A stretch of DNA of 64,000 bases from JL08 sp963765555 (GCA_963765555.1 CAVXWX010000003.1:744001-808000), one strand, 5' to 3'. Shown: positions 35,937 through 46,197, counted from the stretch's first letter. Made by a program: numbers and translations. The notes: a model not told the origin generated them from the letters alone.

Positions 35937-37360
35937 GTGATATTCTGATTGTCGACGATGAAAAAGATATCCGTGAACTGATTTCAGACATTCTGGAAGA
36001 CGAAGGATTTGCCACTCGGCTTGCGGGCAATTCGGATGATTGTATGTCTGCGATCAACACTGAACCGCCCGCGCTATTGATCCTTGATATCTGGCTGAAA
36101 GACAGCCGGATGGACGGGATCGATATCCTGAAGACTGTGAAACGCGACAATCCGGATGTGCCTGTGGTGATCATTTCCGGCCATGGCAATATTGAAATTG
36201 CGGTCGCGGCGATCAAGCAGGGCGCCTATGATTTCATCGAAAAACCGTTCAATATCGATCAGTTGCTGGTTGTGATCCGGCGCGCGATGGAAACATCCCG
36301 CTTGCGCCGTGAAAACCAATCCCTGCGCCGCAAGGATGTCACCAGTGCCGAAATGATCGGATCAAGTGCGGCATTCCGAACGCTGGTGTCGCAACTGGAC
36401 AAGGTCACCAAATCCAACGGCCGCGTCATGCTGACCGGTCCGGCGGGTTCGGGTAAGGAAGTAGCGGCACGATACATTCATGCCCACTCCAACAGGGCGG
36501 GCGCGCCCTTTGTCACGGTCAATTGCGCCGGTGTGGCCGCCGACCGGATGGAAGAGGTTCTGTTCGGGCGCGAAAGCCCCGAACGCGGGGTGGAACCGGG
36601 CCTGCTGGAACAGGCGCACGGGGGTGTCGTGTATTTCGACGAAGTGGCCGATATGCCGATTGGAACACAATCCAAAATCCTTCGGGTTCTGGTGGATCAA
36701 CAGTTCCAGCGCGTTGGTGGCAACGATAAAGTACGCGTCGATCTGCGCGTTATTTCCAGCACAAACAAAGATTTAGAGGCGGAAATTGAAGCCGAACGGT
36801 TCCGACAGGAACTGTATCACCGACTGAACGTGGTGCCGATTGCGGTGCCATCACTGGCGGAACGGCGCGAGGATATACCGGTTCTGGCAGAGCATTTCAT
36901 CGCGGCGTGCAACACAACCCAAGGGTTGCCACTGCGCGAAATGACGGATGAAGCCGCGGCCCTGATGCAGACAATGCTGTGGCCCGGCAATGTGCGCCAG
37001 TTGAAAAACCTGATCGAACGGGTGTTGATCCTGGGCGAAGGCACCGGCCCGATCGAGGCAAAGGAACTCCCGGCAGAAGACGACAAGCCGGCGGAAGAAG
37101 GCCGGGTTGTCCTGTCTGGTGCGCTTGCAACTTTGCCGCTGCGCGAAGCCCGCGAAGCATTCGAACGCGAATACCTGCTGACCCAGATCAACCGCTTTGG
37201 CGGCAATATCAGCCGCACCGCGAATTTTGTCGGCATGGAGCGCAGCGCGCTGCACCGCAAGCTGAAGTCGCTGAACGTGGTGACATCCAGCAAATCCGGC
37301 GCGCGGGTGGCCCATGTCGACGAAAGCGAGTTGGAGGATATGCAAGAGCCGGCCAGCTGA
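35933..37360 (+). CDS. ntrX: Response regulator NtrX
   Basis: AAA+ response regulator of 475 residues acting with NtrY; in other alphaproteobacteria it influences nitrogen, redox and envelope genes. The receiver has VDDEKD and Asp52 (LLILDIW); AAA+ has GPAGSGKEVAARY; the C-terminal Fis-type helix-turn-helix is GGNISRTANFVGMERSALHRK. Like NtrC here, it lacks a GAFTGA loop (LFGRESPERGVEPGLLEQAHGG at that place, quoted in part), so sigma-54 dependence is doubtful. It ends 13 bases from a convergent lipoprotein gene. Confidence 0.95.
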   Translation: MSDILIVDDEKDIRELISDILEDEGFATRLAGNSDDCMSAINTEPPALLILDIWLKDSRMDGIDILKTVKRDNPDVPVVIISGHGNIEIAVAAIKQGAYDFIEKPFNIDQLLVVIRRAMETSRLRRENQSLRRKDVTSAEMIGSSAAFRTLVSQLDKVTKSNGRVMLTGPAGSGKEVAARYIHAHSNRAGAPFVTVNCAGVAADRMEEVLFGRESPERGVEPGLLEQAHGGVVYFDEVADMPIGTQSKILRVLVDQQFQRVGGNDKVRVDLRVISSTNKDLEAEIEAERFRQELYHRLNVVPIAVPSLAERREDIPVLAEHFIAACNTTQGLPLREMTDEAAALMQTMLWPGNVRQLKNLIERVLILGEGTGPIEAKELPAEDDKPAEEGRVVLSGALATLPLREAREAFEREYLLTQINRFGGNISRTANFVGMERSALHRKLKSLNVVTSSKSGARVAHVDESELEDMQEPAS

Positions 37361-37377
37361 CGTAGGCCGGCCCTTAT
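37348..37377. terminator. Possible hairpin terminator between ntrX and lipoprotein gene
   Basis: GCCGGCC (37348-37354) and GGCCGGC (37365-37371) form a perfect seven-pair stem over the ntrX stop codon, followed on the plus strand by CCTTATT. The T-run is poor, so termination may need Rho or may be weak. Confidence 0.4.
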
Positions 37378-37844
37378 TGAACATTCACGATCTGCCAACT
37401 GCCGCCTTCGTTTCGGATCACGCAGGAATTGGCGGCAAGGGCTGGCATTGTTCGGGTTGCGGCGGGTGCAACACTGCCCGCAACCGATTGTGAACATTGT
37501 GGAATTTGTGTGCGCTGATACCCTTTGCCCGCCATGCACTGATCCATCAGGCGCAACCGCAGCGGCGCGTTCACATCCACCGAATACACCCGACCCGGAC
37601 GCCAGAACCCCGGATAATAGGTGCAGTTACCGGACCCGTTGCACGACCGGTATCCGGGAACGTACAAACCGGGATCCTGACGCACCTGACTGGCCACCGG
37701 CGCGTCGCGCAGGGCGGCGACCTCGCATTTTGTCTGCTCGGATTGCATGCGCGTCACCTCGGCCCCGGGTTTGTAATAGAGTTCCAGCGGTGTGGCACAG
37801 GCCCCCAAGGCCAGAAAAAACAGGGCAAACGGTAGGCAACGCAT
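37374..37844 (-). CDS. Predicted lipoprotein
   Basis: A 156-residue exported lipoprotein. The signal peptide MRCLPFALFFLALGACATP contains the lipobox LGAC, so Cys16 should carry the lipid. The mature part has five further cysteines, a Tyr/Gly-rich middle (GNCTYYPGFW), and no recognised domain. It is convergent with ntrX and divergent from trkA. Function unknown. Confidence 0.75.
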   Translation of the reverse strand: MRCLPFALFFLALGACATPLELYYKPGAEVTRMQSEQTKCEVAALRDAPVASQVRQDPGLYVPGYRSCNGSGNCTYYPGFWRPGRVYSVDVNAPLRLRLMDQCMAGKGYQRTQIPQCSQSVAGSVAPAATRTMPALAANSCVIRNEGGSWQIVNVQ

Positions 37845-37999
37845 CGGTTTTGTCCTTATCTGTATGCAGCTTGGTTATGGTGCCGCAGCGGGCACGCAAT
37901 GACAAACAATTTGACCCTTTCTAACCCTTCTGTCATTCAACAAGTCCAGAAAAACACGCCGCTGGCGGTGCGTTTTTCGCACACCAAAGGGCATATGGT

Positions 38000-39376
38000 A
38001 TGAAGGTCATCATTTGCGGGGCAGGTCAGGTCGGCTGGCAGATCGCGCGCCATCTGTCAGGCGAACGCAACGATGTTGTCGTCGTCGACAGCAACCCCGA
38101 TCTGGTGCGCCGTGCCACTGACACGTTGGATGTGCAGGGCATCGCAGGATATGCAAGTTATCCCAACATTCTGGATCGGGCAGGGGCGCGGGATGCGGAT
38201 ATGGTTATCGCCGCCACCCATTCGGACGAAGTGAACATGGTCACCTGTCAGGTCGCCCATTCGGTCTTTGGCGTGAACCGCAAAATCGCCCGTATCCGCA
38301 GCCAATCCTATCTGGATGCCATCTATTCCGATCTGTACCGGCGCGATCATATGCCGATCGATGTCGTGATCAGCCCCGAGCGCGAGGTCGCGGCCGCGGC
38401 GATGCAACGCCTGTCGGCCCCGGATGCCTTTGACACCGAAACCTTCATGGACGGGCAGGCGCAGTTGCTGGGGATCACGATCGAAGAACAATGCCCTGTG
38501 GTGAACACGCCCTTGCGGCAGTTGACCGATCTGTTTTCCACCCTGCGCGCCATTGTCGTCGGGGTACGCCGCGATGGCACGCTGTTTGCGCCCGAAGCCA
38601 ATGACCAACTGTTTGTCGGCGACGATTGTTACGTGTTCAGCCATGTCGAAGACGTGCGCCGCACGATGGAAATTTTTGGCAAGACCCACAAGAAACAGGA
38701 CCGTATCGTTATGGTCGGGGGCGGCAATGTCGGCCTGACCGTGGCCTTGCAACTGGAACAGTTGAAAACCCGCGTGCGCGTCAAGGTGATCGAAAAAAAC
38801 CGCAAATGCGCCGAAATGGCCGCCGAGGCATTGGAACGCACGATTGTGCTGAACGGGGACGGGCTGGATGCCGCCCTGCTGAACGAGGCCGGGATCAGCC
38901 GCGCCGATGCGATGCTGGCCGTCACCGATGACGACAAGACCAACATGCTGGCCGCCGTGCGCGCCAAATCCGAAGGCTGTGCCTATGCGATTGCGCTGAT
39001 CAACGACCCGACGCTGGTGCCCTTGATGGGGCCGTTGGGCATTGACGCCTATATCAACCCGCGCGCCACCACCGTCAGTTCGATCCTGCGCCATATCCGC
39101 CACGGGCGGGTGCGCGGCGTCTATTCCATCGGCGATGCCGAAGCCGAGGTGATCGAAGCCGAAGTTCTGTCAACATCACCCATTGCAGGGCAAAAAATCA
39201 GCGATATCGATTTCCCCGAAGGCGTGCTTGTCGGGGCTGTCATGAAAGGCGATGAGGTGATCCGCCCCACAGCCGACACCAGAGTGGAAGAAGGCGACGT
39301 TATCGCCCTGTTCGCGATGGCCAAGGACGTCCCCGAAGTCGAACGCCTGCTTCAGGTGTCGATCGATTTTTTCTGA
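38000..39376 (+). CDS. trkA: Trk system potassium uptake regulatory subunit TrkA
   Basis: Cytoplasmic NAD(H)-binding RCK protein that gates the Trk potassium transporter. The 458 residues make two TrkA-N/TrkA-C units: the first Rossmann turn is ICGAGQVGWQIARHL at residue 4, the second VMVGGGNVGLTVALQL near residue 234. The frame is intact. The trkH ATG follows three bases after the stop. Its position after ntrYX is conserved in Rhodobacteraceae. Confidence 0.95.
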   Translation: MKVIICGAGQVGWQIARHLSGERNDVVVVDSNPDLVRRATDTLDVQGIAGYASYPNILDRAGARDADMVIAATHSDEVNMVTCQVAHSVFGVNRKIARIRSQSYLDAIYSDLYRRDHMPIDVVISPEREVAAAAMQRLSAPDAFDTETFMDGQAQLLGITIEEQCPVVNTPLRQLTDLFSTLRAIVVGVRRDGTLFAPEANDQLFVGDDCYVFSHVEDVRRTMEIFGKTHKKQDRIVMVGGGNVGLTVALQLEQLKTRVRVKVIEKNRKCAEMAAEALERTIVLNGDGLDAALLNEAGISRADAMLAVTDDDKTNMLAAVRAKSEGCAYAIALINDPTLVPLMGPLGIDAYINPRATTVSSILRHIRHGRVRGVYSIGDAEAEVIEAEVLSTSPIAGQKISDIDFPEGVLVGAVMKGDEVIRPTADTRVEEGDVIALFAMAKDVPEVERLLQVSIDFF

Positions 39377-39379
39377 TCC

Positions 39380-40928
39380 ATGCCCCGGTCAGCCAGCCCA
39401 TCCCGTTTTATGGACACGTTGCTGAACCTGCCGCTTTTTCTGTTGCTGGTCGGCTGTGGCTCTGCGTCGATGTATGTGCCTGCTGCCTATTCACTGATCC
39501 TGACCAACCACACGGATTCACGCACATTTTTCTATGCCGGAACGTTGGGCCTGATCGTCACGTCCATGATCGGCATCGCGATGAGCGGCCGGCGCAGCCG
39601 CCATGGAACGCTTGGCCAGTTGATGTCGCTGTTTTCGATGTTCGCCTTTCTGCCCGCGCTGTTGGCGATCCCGTTTTATGACGCGCTGCAAACCACCAGC
39701 TTTCTGAACGCCTATTTCGAAATGGTCAGCGCCATCACCACCACCGGCGCCACAATGTTCGAAGACCCGACGCGGCTGTCGGGTGGTTTGCATCTGTGGC
39801 GGGCACAGGTCGGCTGGATGGGCGGCCTTGTGATGTGGATCGCGGCATCGGCCATTCTGGCGCCGCTGAACCTTGGCGGGTTCGAAGTGACCGCGCGCGC
39901 GCAGCCCGGCCGCGTATCCGAAGCGCGCGGCGATCGATTGGGGCGGTCTGATCCGCGCACCCGATTGCTGCGCATCACGATGGTTCTGTTCCCCATTTAC
40001 GCCGGTTTGACGCTGGTGTTGTGGGTCTTGTTGTTGCTGGGCGGGGATTCATCGCTGGTGTCGCTGTGCCATGCCATGTCGGTGATGGCGACAAGCGGGA
40101 TTTCCCCCATTGGCGGGGTGCAGAACGGCGCGTCGGGCTTTACCGGCGAGGCGGTGATGTTCCTGTTCATGCTGTTTGCGCTGTCGCGTCTGACGTTTTC
40201 AACCGATACCGTGACAACCGGAGGAACCAGTATTCTGTCCGATCCCGAGTTCCGGATTGGCATGATGCTGGTGATCGGCGTTCCGGTTCTTTTGTTGTTG
40301 CGCCACTGGATGGGATCGCTTGAGGTGCGCGAAGGTGACAGCCTGCTCAAGGCGGCGCAGGCATTTTGGGGGTCGATGTTTACGGTCCTGTCATTTCTGA
40401 CCACCACAGGATTTGAAAGCGCCGACTGGGACACATCGCAAAGCTGGTCGGGCCTGAGCACGCCGGGGTTGATCCTGATGGGCTTGGCCCTGATCGGGGG
40501 CGGCGTGGCGACCACGGCAGGCGGCGTGAAACTGCTGCGGGTCTATGCGCTGTATTTGCATGGATTGCGCGAAATGGAGCGGCTTGTGCACCCATCATCG
40601 GTCAGCGGGGGCGGCCAGCGCACGCGCCGCATCCAGCGCGACGGCGCGTATATCGCATGGATATTTTTCATGCTGTTTGCCCTGTCATCTGGCATTGGTC
40701 ACGGTGGTGCTGACGGCCTTGGGCGTTGATTTTGAAAACGCTGTTGTCCTGAGCATTGCAACCCTGTCGACAACCGGCCCCCTGATCCAGTCCGCCTCTG
40801 AGGCCCCTGTCAGTCTGGTGCAGCTTGGCCCATGGGCCAAAGGCGTTTTGTGTGCGGCAATGGTTCTGGGGCGCTTGGAAACGCTTGCGATTATTGCCCT
40901 TCTGACGCCGGATTTGTGGCGCAACTAG
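39380..40928 (+). CDS. trkH: TrkH family potassium transporter (frameshifted)
   Basis: Inner-membrane potassium translocation subunit. It has about ten or more hydrophobic helices and the four pore-loop signatures of the family, including SAITTTGATMF, SVMATSGISPIGG, FLTTTGFESADWD and IATLSTTGPL. The frame breaks near 40688: removing one T from TCATCTGG restores FALSLALVTVVLTALG and yields 515 residues. It is coupled to trkA. A 151-base gap follows before hfq. Confidence 0.93.
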
Positions 40929-40963
40929 GGGAAATAAGTTGTGCCCAAGATGCGACATTTGCG

Positions 40964-40982
40964 TTTGCAGCGTAACAGATTG
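40964..40982 (+). promoter_or_regulatory. 19-base element shared with the bdhA upstream region
   Basis: TTTGCAGCGTAACAGATTG lies about 98 bases upstream of the hfq ATG. It matches the bdhA upstream sequence at 61056-61074 in 17 of 19 positions. The upstream base composition also agrees (TTTGCG and TTTCGC precede). Both sites precede plus-strand genes. I do not recognise the binding factor. Confidence 0.45.
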
Positions 40983-41079
40983 TTTTTTGGGCTGGAAACT
41001 CCCCATTTGCCACTACATACTAATATCTACGAGGGAATACGCTGATCCGCAGCGTGAAAAAGAATAAAGGCGAGTATCA

Positions 41080-41319
41080 ATGGCTTCGGACAGACAGAAC
41101 CTTCAGGACGCGTTCCTGAACCACGTGCGCAAAACCAAGGTGCCCGTGACGATTTTCCTGATCAACGGTGTCAAGCTGCAAGGCGTGATCACGTGGTTCG
41201 ATAACTTCTGCGTTCTGCTGCGTCGCGATGGCCAATCCCAGCTTGTCTACAAGCATGCGATTTCCACGATCATGCCATCCCAGCCGATCAGCCTTTATGA
41301 GGGCGAAGACGCCTCTTGA
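41080..41319 (+). CDS. hfq: RNA chaperone Hfq
   Basis: Hexameric Sm-like RNA chaperone, 79 residues, without the long C-terminal tail of enterobacterial Hfq. The Sm1 region [29 protein letters not shown] (in part) and Sm2 signature [11 protein letters not shown] are complete. A 5-pair hairpin (CGCTG/CAGCG, 41040-41054) lies in the leader. Its TGA overlaps the hflX ATG by one base. The order trkH-hfq-hflX is typical of the group, and its presence supports Hfq-dependent small RNAs here. Confidence 0.97.
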
Positions 41320-42590
41320 TGGAACACGAGCGTGCCGTCACCCGTGCATGGGTGTTGCATCCTGACCTGAAATCCGACCATTCCCGCCGGCCCGCAGACC
41401 CGGCTTTGGCCGAAGCCATTGCGCTTGCCGATGCGCTGGCCAATCTTGAGGTTGTGGGTGCCGATGTCGTGCGCCTGCCCACGGCCCATGCCGGAATGCT
41501 GTTTGGCAAGGGCAAGATCGAAGAACTGCGCCAGAAATTCGAAGCCAACGAGGTTGAGCTGGTTCTGGTCGACGGTCCGGTCAGCCCTGTACAGCAACGC
41601 AACCTTGAAAAGGCCTGGGGCGTAAAGCTGCTGGACCGCACCGGGCTGATCCTTGAAATTTTCAGCGACCGTGCACGCACCAAGGAAGGTGTGTTGCAGG
41701 TTGAAATGGCCGCGCTGTCCTATCAGCGCACGCGGCTGGTACGGGCCTGGACCCACTTGGAACGTCAGCGCGGCGGGTTGGGCTTTGTCGGCGGCCCCGG
41801 TGAAACCCAGATCGAGGCGGACAGACGTGCGATTGATGACCAGTTGGTGCGCCTGCGCCGCCAGTTGGACAAGGTTGTGAAAACCCGCACCTTGCACCGC
41901 GCCGCGCGCGCCAAGGTGCCATACCCGATTGTGGCGCTTGTGGGCTATACCAACGCCGGTAAATCCACCCTGTTCAACCGCCTGACAGGTGCGGATGTCA
42001 TGGCTAAGGACATGCTGTTTGCGACGCTGGACCCGACAATGCGGTCGGTCGTGTTGCCCGATGGGCCGGAAATCATCCTGTCGGACACGGTGGGGTTTAT
42101 CAGCGATCTGCCCACCGAACTGGTCGCCGCCTTTCGCGCCACACTCGAAGAAGTGCTGGGGGCCGACCTGATCTGCCATGTGCGCGATATATCCCACGGC
42201 GAAAGCGAGGCGCAGGCCCGCGACGTGATGGATATCCTGACCTCGCTTGGCATCGACGAAGACCGCCCCCTGATCGAGATTTGGAACAAGGTCGATCTGC
42301 TTTCGCCCGAAGCACAGGACGCCATGCGCGCCCGCGCTGCGCGCGATGAAACCCGCTTTGCCATCTCTGCCGTCACGGGCGAGGGGATTGATGTTTTGCT
42401 TGCCGCCATTGCCGATATTCTGGTCGGCGTAAAAACCACAGAAACACTGTCACTGCCGTTTTCCCAAGGCAAGAAACGCGCCTGGCTGTTTGCGCAGGAC
42501 ATCGTGCAGGACGAAACACAGGGCGAAGACGGGTTTGACATTACCGTGCGCTGGAGCGCGCGGCAGAAACAGGATTTCGAACGCCTGTAA
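41319..42590 (+). CDS. hflX: GTPase HflX
   Basis: Ribosome-associated GTPase that splits stalled ribosomes, 423 residues. The N-terminal domain ends with the glycine-rich GGLGFVGGPGETQIEADRR linker; the G domain has G1 GYTNAGKSTLFN, G3 DTVGF and G4 NKVD. I took the ATG at 41319 (TGATG with hfq) over the in-frame TTG at 41316. The frame is intact. It converges with a small Cys-rich gene 18 bases on. Confidence 0.95.
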   Translation: MEHERAVTRAWVLHPDLKSDHSRRPADPALAEAIALADALANLEVVGADVVRLPTAHAGMLFGKGKIEELRQKFEANEVELVLVDGPVSPVQQRNLEKAWGVKLLDRTGLILEIFSDRARTKEGVLQVEMAALSYQRTRLVRAWTHLERQRGGLGFVGGPGETQIEADRRAIDDQLVRLRRQLDKVVKTRTLHRAARAKVPYPIVALVGYTNAGKSTLFNRLTGADVMAKDMLFATLDPTMRSVVLPDGPEIILSDTVGFISDLPTELVAAFRATLEEVLGADLICHVRDISHGESEAQARDVMDILTSLGIDEDRPLIEIWNKVDLLSPEAQDAMRARAARDETRFAISAVTGEGIDVLLAAIADILVGVKTTETLSLPFSQGKKRAWLFAQDIVQDETQGEDGFDITVRWSARQKQDFERL

Positions 42591-42608
42591 CGCCGACCCG
42601 TCGCAGAT

Positions 42609-43049
42609 TTACCGGCAGTCGCTTTCCAGCGAAATCGGCTCAAGGAAAAAATCGTTGGGTCCGCCCAGATGGGGAATGCAGGTCACGGTACGCTGCAAGA
42701 CCCGGTAAGAAAAAATCATTTCAAACGAATAGAGGCACGTTTTCGTGCCGCCATCGCCATCGGGGCATTCGATGGAAAAGAAAATACGCTTGACCTTGAC
42801 CTGATTGGGCAGATTGGGCACCGCAATCCATCCGGTTGTGGTGTGAATGCGGCAATCCGGCCCGCAGGGGTCGGTGTGCTTGCGCTCCAGATACCGCACA
42901 AACGCGTCTTTGGCCTTTAGAAACGCCTGATCCGCCAGAGCCTGATCATAGGCAGGGCATCCTGCGCTGATCGTGCCTTCGGACCCGCCGACGCCGCTGG
43001 CGGACAGAAATTCAAACTTGTATTCCGTGGTTGGTGAAGGACATCCCAT
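42609..43049 (-). CDS. Cysteine-rich hypothetical protein
   Basis: A 146-residue protein with eight cysteines and no signal peptide or membrane segment. The pairs CGPDC and the flanking ERKHTDPCGPDCRIHTTTG (shown in part) look like a small metal or disulphide knot, but no family is recognised. AAAGGAGACG before the ATG supports translation. Codon use is like its neighbours. Function unknown. Confidence 0.65.
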   Translation of the reverse strand: MGCPSPTTEYKFEFLSASGVGGSEGTISAGCPAYDQALADQAFLKAKDAFVRYLERKHTDPCGPDCRIHTTTGWIAVPNLPNQVKVKRIFFSIECPDGDGGTKTCLYSFEMIFSYRVLQRTVTCIPHLGGPNDFFLEPISLESDCR

Positions 43050-43186
43050 GGACGTCTCCTTTTTTCAAAAGAAACAGCCCCTCGGGCGCGCAGTATAACG
43101 ATTTCGGGCGTGCGCGTCTGATCATCGGCGCAATACCGCCGAAGCGTGCCGTCATATCCCCCTTGAATATATGGTGTTTCGGGCTG

Positions 43187-43570
43187 TCAGCCGCCGTCAA
43201 TCTGGCGTTGATAATCTTCGGCGTCGAACCATCCAAGGGATCGGGCGACCTTGCCGGACCTGTCCAAATCCCATTCTTCCCAGCCGCTGACTTTCACGTG
43301 ATTTTTGGTGCCGGAATGGTGCCCCTCAAGCGTCCACATGAAAGCCATATGTGTGCCTGCGCCGCGCACCAGATCGCAGGTCAGTGCCAGATCGGGGAAT
43401 TCACTGTAAAACCCTGCCGCCATATCGGTGATGGCCTGCCGCCCCACCAGCGCATCGCCACCATTGATCGAAATCTGCCCGTCTTCGGCGTAATAGGCCG
43501 CAACCGCTTTGGGGTCACCGGAACTCCAGGCGGCCGTGTATCCAGCGGCTGTTTTATCAATATCGCTCAT
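43187..43570 (-). CDS. SnoaL-like/DUF4440 protein
   Basis: A 127-residue NTF2-fold protein. The N-terminal helix-loop YTAAWSSGDPKAVAAYYAEDG and late HVKVSGWEEWDLDRSGKV fit the SnoaL-like polyketide-cyclase/isomerase superfamily (sequences quoted in part). Such proteins have varied ligands, so no reaction is proposed. It is alone between the Cys-rich gene and the penicillin acylase gene on the same strand. Confidence 0.75.
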   Translation of the reverse strand: MSDIDKTAAGYTAAWSSGDPKAVAAYYAEDGQISINGGDALVGRQAITDMAAGFYSEFPDLALTCDLVRGAGTHMAFMWTLEGHHSGTKNHVKVSGWEEWDLDRSGKVARSLGWFDAEDYQRQIDGG

Positions 43571-43636
43571 ATCAAATCCCCTTTGGATGAATGACGACAG
43601 GCTAGGATTTGGGGGCGGGCCTGTCTATGATTCCGT

Positions 43637-46114
43637 TCATTCGGCAGGGATCAGGCGGGTAACACCGACCGATGCGGCGCGGGCCAGGTTTTCATCCAGT
43701 GACATCGGGATATATTCGCCCCGCCGCCACAACTGCGCCAGATCATCATAGTGGCGTGACAGGAAATGCCCCGATTGCCCGGTCGACGTCACGAACACCG
43801 AACTGTCGGGATCGGCAAAATCATAGACCCCGCGATAGGCTGCACTGTGCACGTTCTGGAACGGGTCGGGGTCGCGCCCGCTGGTGCGTCCGCGTTGTAA
43901 CGTATTGTCGCCGCCGCTGGTGGATTGGCGGATGTTCACGAAATAGCGCAGCACAGGCACCTCGCCCAGAACGGGGTGGTCATGGGTGGCCTGATGCGCA
44001 TCGCCCCAGCGCAGGCTTTCCAGTGCGGGGCCGTATTTTTCACCGATCCACACCAGCGCATCATCCAGCGCCAGCCGCGCCATATCGGGGCAGGTTTCCA
44101 CCGGCGCACTTTGGATCACATCACACCAGATCGCCGCGCCTTCGACATCGCGAAAAGCCCGTTCGATAAACAGCGGTTCCACATGATCGAATTCCGCCGC
44201 CAGCGGCCCCAGTTCATCCTGTATCAGGCGGGTTTGCAGCGCCCGCAGCCACGCCGCATAGATCAGCGGTTCGGGCAAATGCTCGTTCATCTCACCGTTC
44301 CAGCTTGCCAGCAACGTCAACGCGCGCTGGCGCTGGCGTTCGGCGGTGCCGTCGGGCGCGGCTTCTCCGGTGAACCACAATTCGGCCCCGATCAGCGGCA
44401 ACAGCGTCCGCGCGGTAACGCTGACCGGATCAAGCTGGGCCTCGATAAAACTGTCACGGGTGTGGACCTGCCGCGATTGCATCAGCCGCTGCCACCGCTG
44501 GATACGCTGGCTGTCGCCCCAGACATAAGACACATGTTTGGGAAACGGGCGATCACTGGTCTTGTTGTTGGTATTGCCAAGGATACCGCCAACGGGGGCG
44601 ATGAAATGCGGGTTGTCGCTAAACGGCAAACGGCCCTGCCAGCGGTTTTCGTGCCGCCAACCGGGGCTGGGCAAACGCCCCTGACTTTGATGCTCGGCGT
44701 TGCGGCGCGGCATCGCCCCGATCGTTTTCATCGCAATGTCGGATTGATCCGCCAGTGTCAGGTTCTGGGACGGGGCAATATAGGCTTCGCTCAGGTCCAG
44801 CGCATCGCGCACGGTTTGCGCCCCCATCAGGGCGATGGCCGCACTTATCGTCGTGTCCTTGGGGCTAAGCGCGGTCCACGCCAGCGATACGACATGGCCG
44901 GGCGGTGTGATGGTGGACAGACCGTAATGCGAACCGGGCAGGACGGGGCCGTTTTCCGTCCAGCGCAAAGTAAGGGTCACAGGGGCGGCATCCTTGATTT
45001 CGACGATGGATTTGCGCGTGATAAAGGGGCGGAAGCCCGCAGGTGTCTGGTATTCTTCGGGGTTGTCGGGATTGATCTTTTCAATGAACAGGTCCTGATC
45101 ATCCAGATAGGATGACGTGATGCCCCAACCCAGTGTTGCGCTGCGCCCCGACATCACCACCGGCACACCGGGAATGGTGGCGCCGATCACACCGCCGCTG
45201 GCCAGTTCCAGCCGCGCCAGATACCAGATCGCGGGCGCAGTCAGGCCCAGATGCGGATCATTGGCCAGCAACGTGCCCCCTGACGCACTGCGCGACGGCG
45301 CGGCGGCCCACGCGTTTGAGGCCCCGGCAAAGGCGCGGCGTTTGAACGGTGACAGCGCCTGATCGGGCATCGGCGCGGCCTGCGCAAAGCGGGGCACGGG
45401 GCCGGGCACCAGGGCGGAATAGCGGGGCAGGGCGGCAACACCGGCCCCGGGCACATCGGGCAGGATATCGCGCAACCGGTTTTCATCCGGCAGGATCAGC
45501 GACGTACGGGCGCGCAACACCTCTTCTTCCAGATGCGAGGACAATTGCAGCGCCATCAGCTTGATAATCGCAATCGAATCCGCAGGCTGCCACGGGGCAA
45601 TCGGGGCGTTGAACACAAACATTTCCGGCGCACCGCGCCCCAGCGCATCAATGTTGATTTCGGCCAACCGGGCATTCACACCGGTCGCATAGGCGCGCAG
45701 GGCCGCCATCGTTTCCGGTGTCTGCACCTCAAGCGATTTGACCGACAGCGCATAAAGATCAAGACGCCGCAGCAGGCTGTCGGTGGCCACGGTGCGTTCC
45801 CCGAACAGTTCCGACAACCGGCCCTGTACCGTGCGGCGCAGCATGGTCATCTGCCACAGCCGGTCTTGCGCATGGGCATAGCCAAGTCCGAAATACACAT
45901 CCGTATCCGGCGCACCCGGCGTGGCAAAAATATGCGGGACATTGGCATTGTCGCGCACCACTTCCACAGGGGCGCTGACGTCGGCGACACGCAGGGTCTT
46001 GTCGTAATCCGGCAAAGACCGGGACGCGAGGTAATACACCACCACAGCGGCCAGAACGACCAGGCCGATCAACGCGGACGCAATCCGAAGCAGCCATTGG
46101 AACAGCGTTGGCAT
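43637..46114 (-). CDS. Penicillin acylase family protein
   Basis: Periplasmic Ntn-hydrolase of 825 residues, self-cleaved into two chains. An N-terminal membrane anchor (LIGLVVLAAVVVYYLA) replaces a cleaved signal. The A-chain contains YAHAQDRLWQM; the autocatalytic site is AGASNAWA, with the B-chain beginning at the Ser near residue 266, followed by LLANDPHLGL. Late motifs GQSGHFLSRHYDD are also typical. Substrates in this family range from penicillins to acyl-homoserine lactones; none can be chosen. The ATG at 46114 is preceded by GGGGG; a TTG one codon earlier is possible. Confidence 0.92.
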   Translation of the reverse strand: MPTLFQWLLRIASALIGLVVLAAVVVYYLASRSLPDYDKTLRVADVSAPVEVVRDNANVPHIFATPGAPDTDVYFGLGYAHAQDRLWQMTMLRRTVQGRLSELFGERTVATDSLLRRLDLYALSVKSLEVQTPETMAALRAYATGVNARLAEINIDALGRGAPEMFVFNAPIAPWQPADSIAIIKLMALQLSSHLEEEVLRARTSLILPDENRLRDILPDVPGAGVAALPRYSALVPGPVPRFAQAAPMPDQALSPFKRRAFAGASNAWAAAPSRSASGGTLLANDPHLGLTAPAIWYLARLELASGGVIGATIPGVPVVMSGRSATLGWGITSSYLDDQDLFIEKINPDNPEEYQTPAGFRPFITRKSIVEIKDAAPVTLTLRWTENGPVLPGSHYGLSTITPPGHVVSLAWTALSPKDTTISAAIALMGAQTVRDALDLSEAYIAPSQNLTLADQSDIAMKTIGAMPRRNAEHQSQGRLPSPGWRHENRWQGRLPFSDNPHFIAPVGGILGNTNNKTSDRPFPKHVSYVWGDSQRIQRWQRLMQSRQVHTRDSFIEAQLDPVSVTARTLLPLIGAELWFTGEAAPDGTAERQRQRALTLLASWNGEMNEHLPEPLIYAAWLRALQTRLIQDELGPLAAEFDHVEPLFIERAFRDVEGAAIWCDVIQSAPVETCPDMARLALDDALVWIGEKYGPALESLRWGDAHQATHDHPVLGEVPVLRYFVNIRQSTSGGDNTLQRGRTSGRDPDPFQNVHSAAYRGVYDFADPDSSVFVTSTGQSGHFLSRHYDDLAQLWRRGEYIPMSLDENLARAASVGVTRLIPAE

Positions 46115-46197
46115 CAAGCCCCCTTTTCTTTACCCGTCATGGATGCAAGTTTAGCCAGACACAATGCGTAACCAAAAAGAATTCAAGGGGAAAGCAC

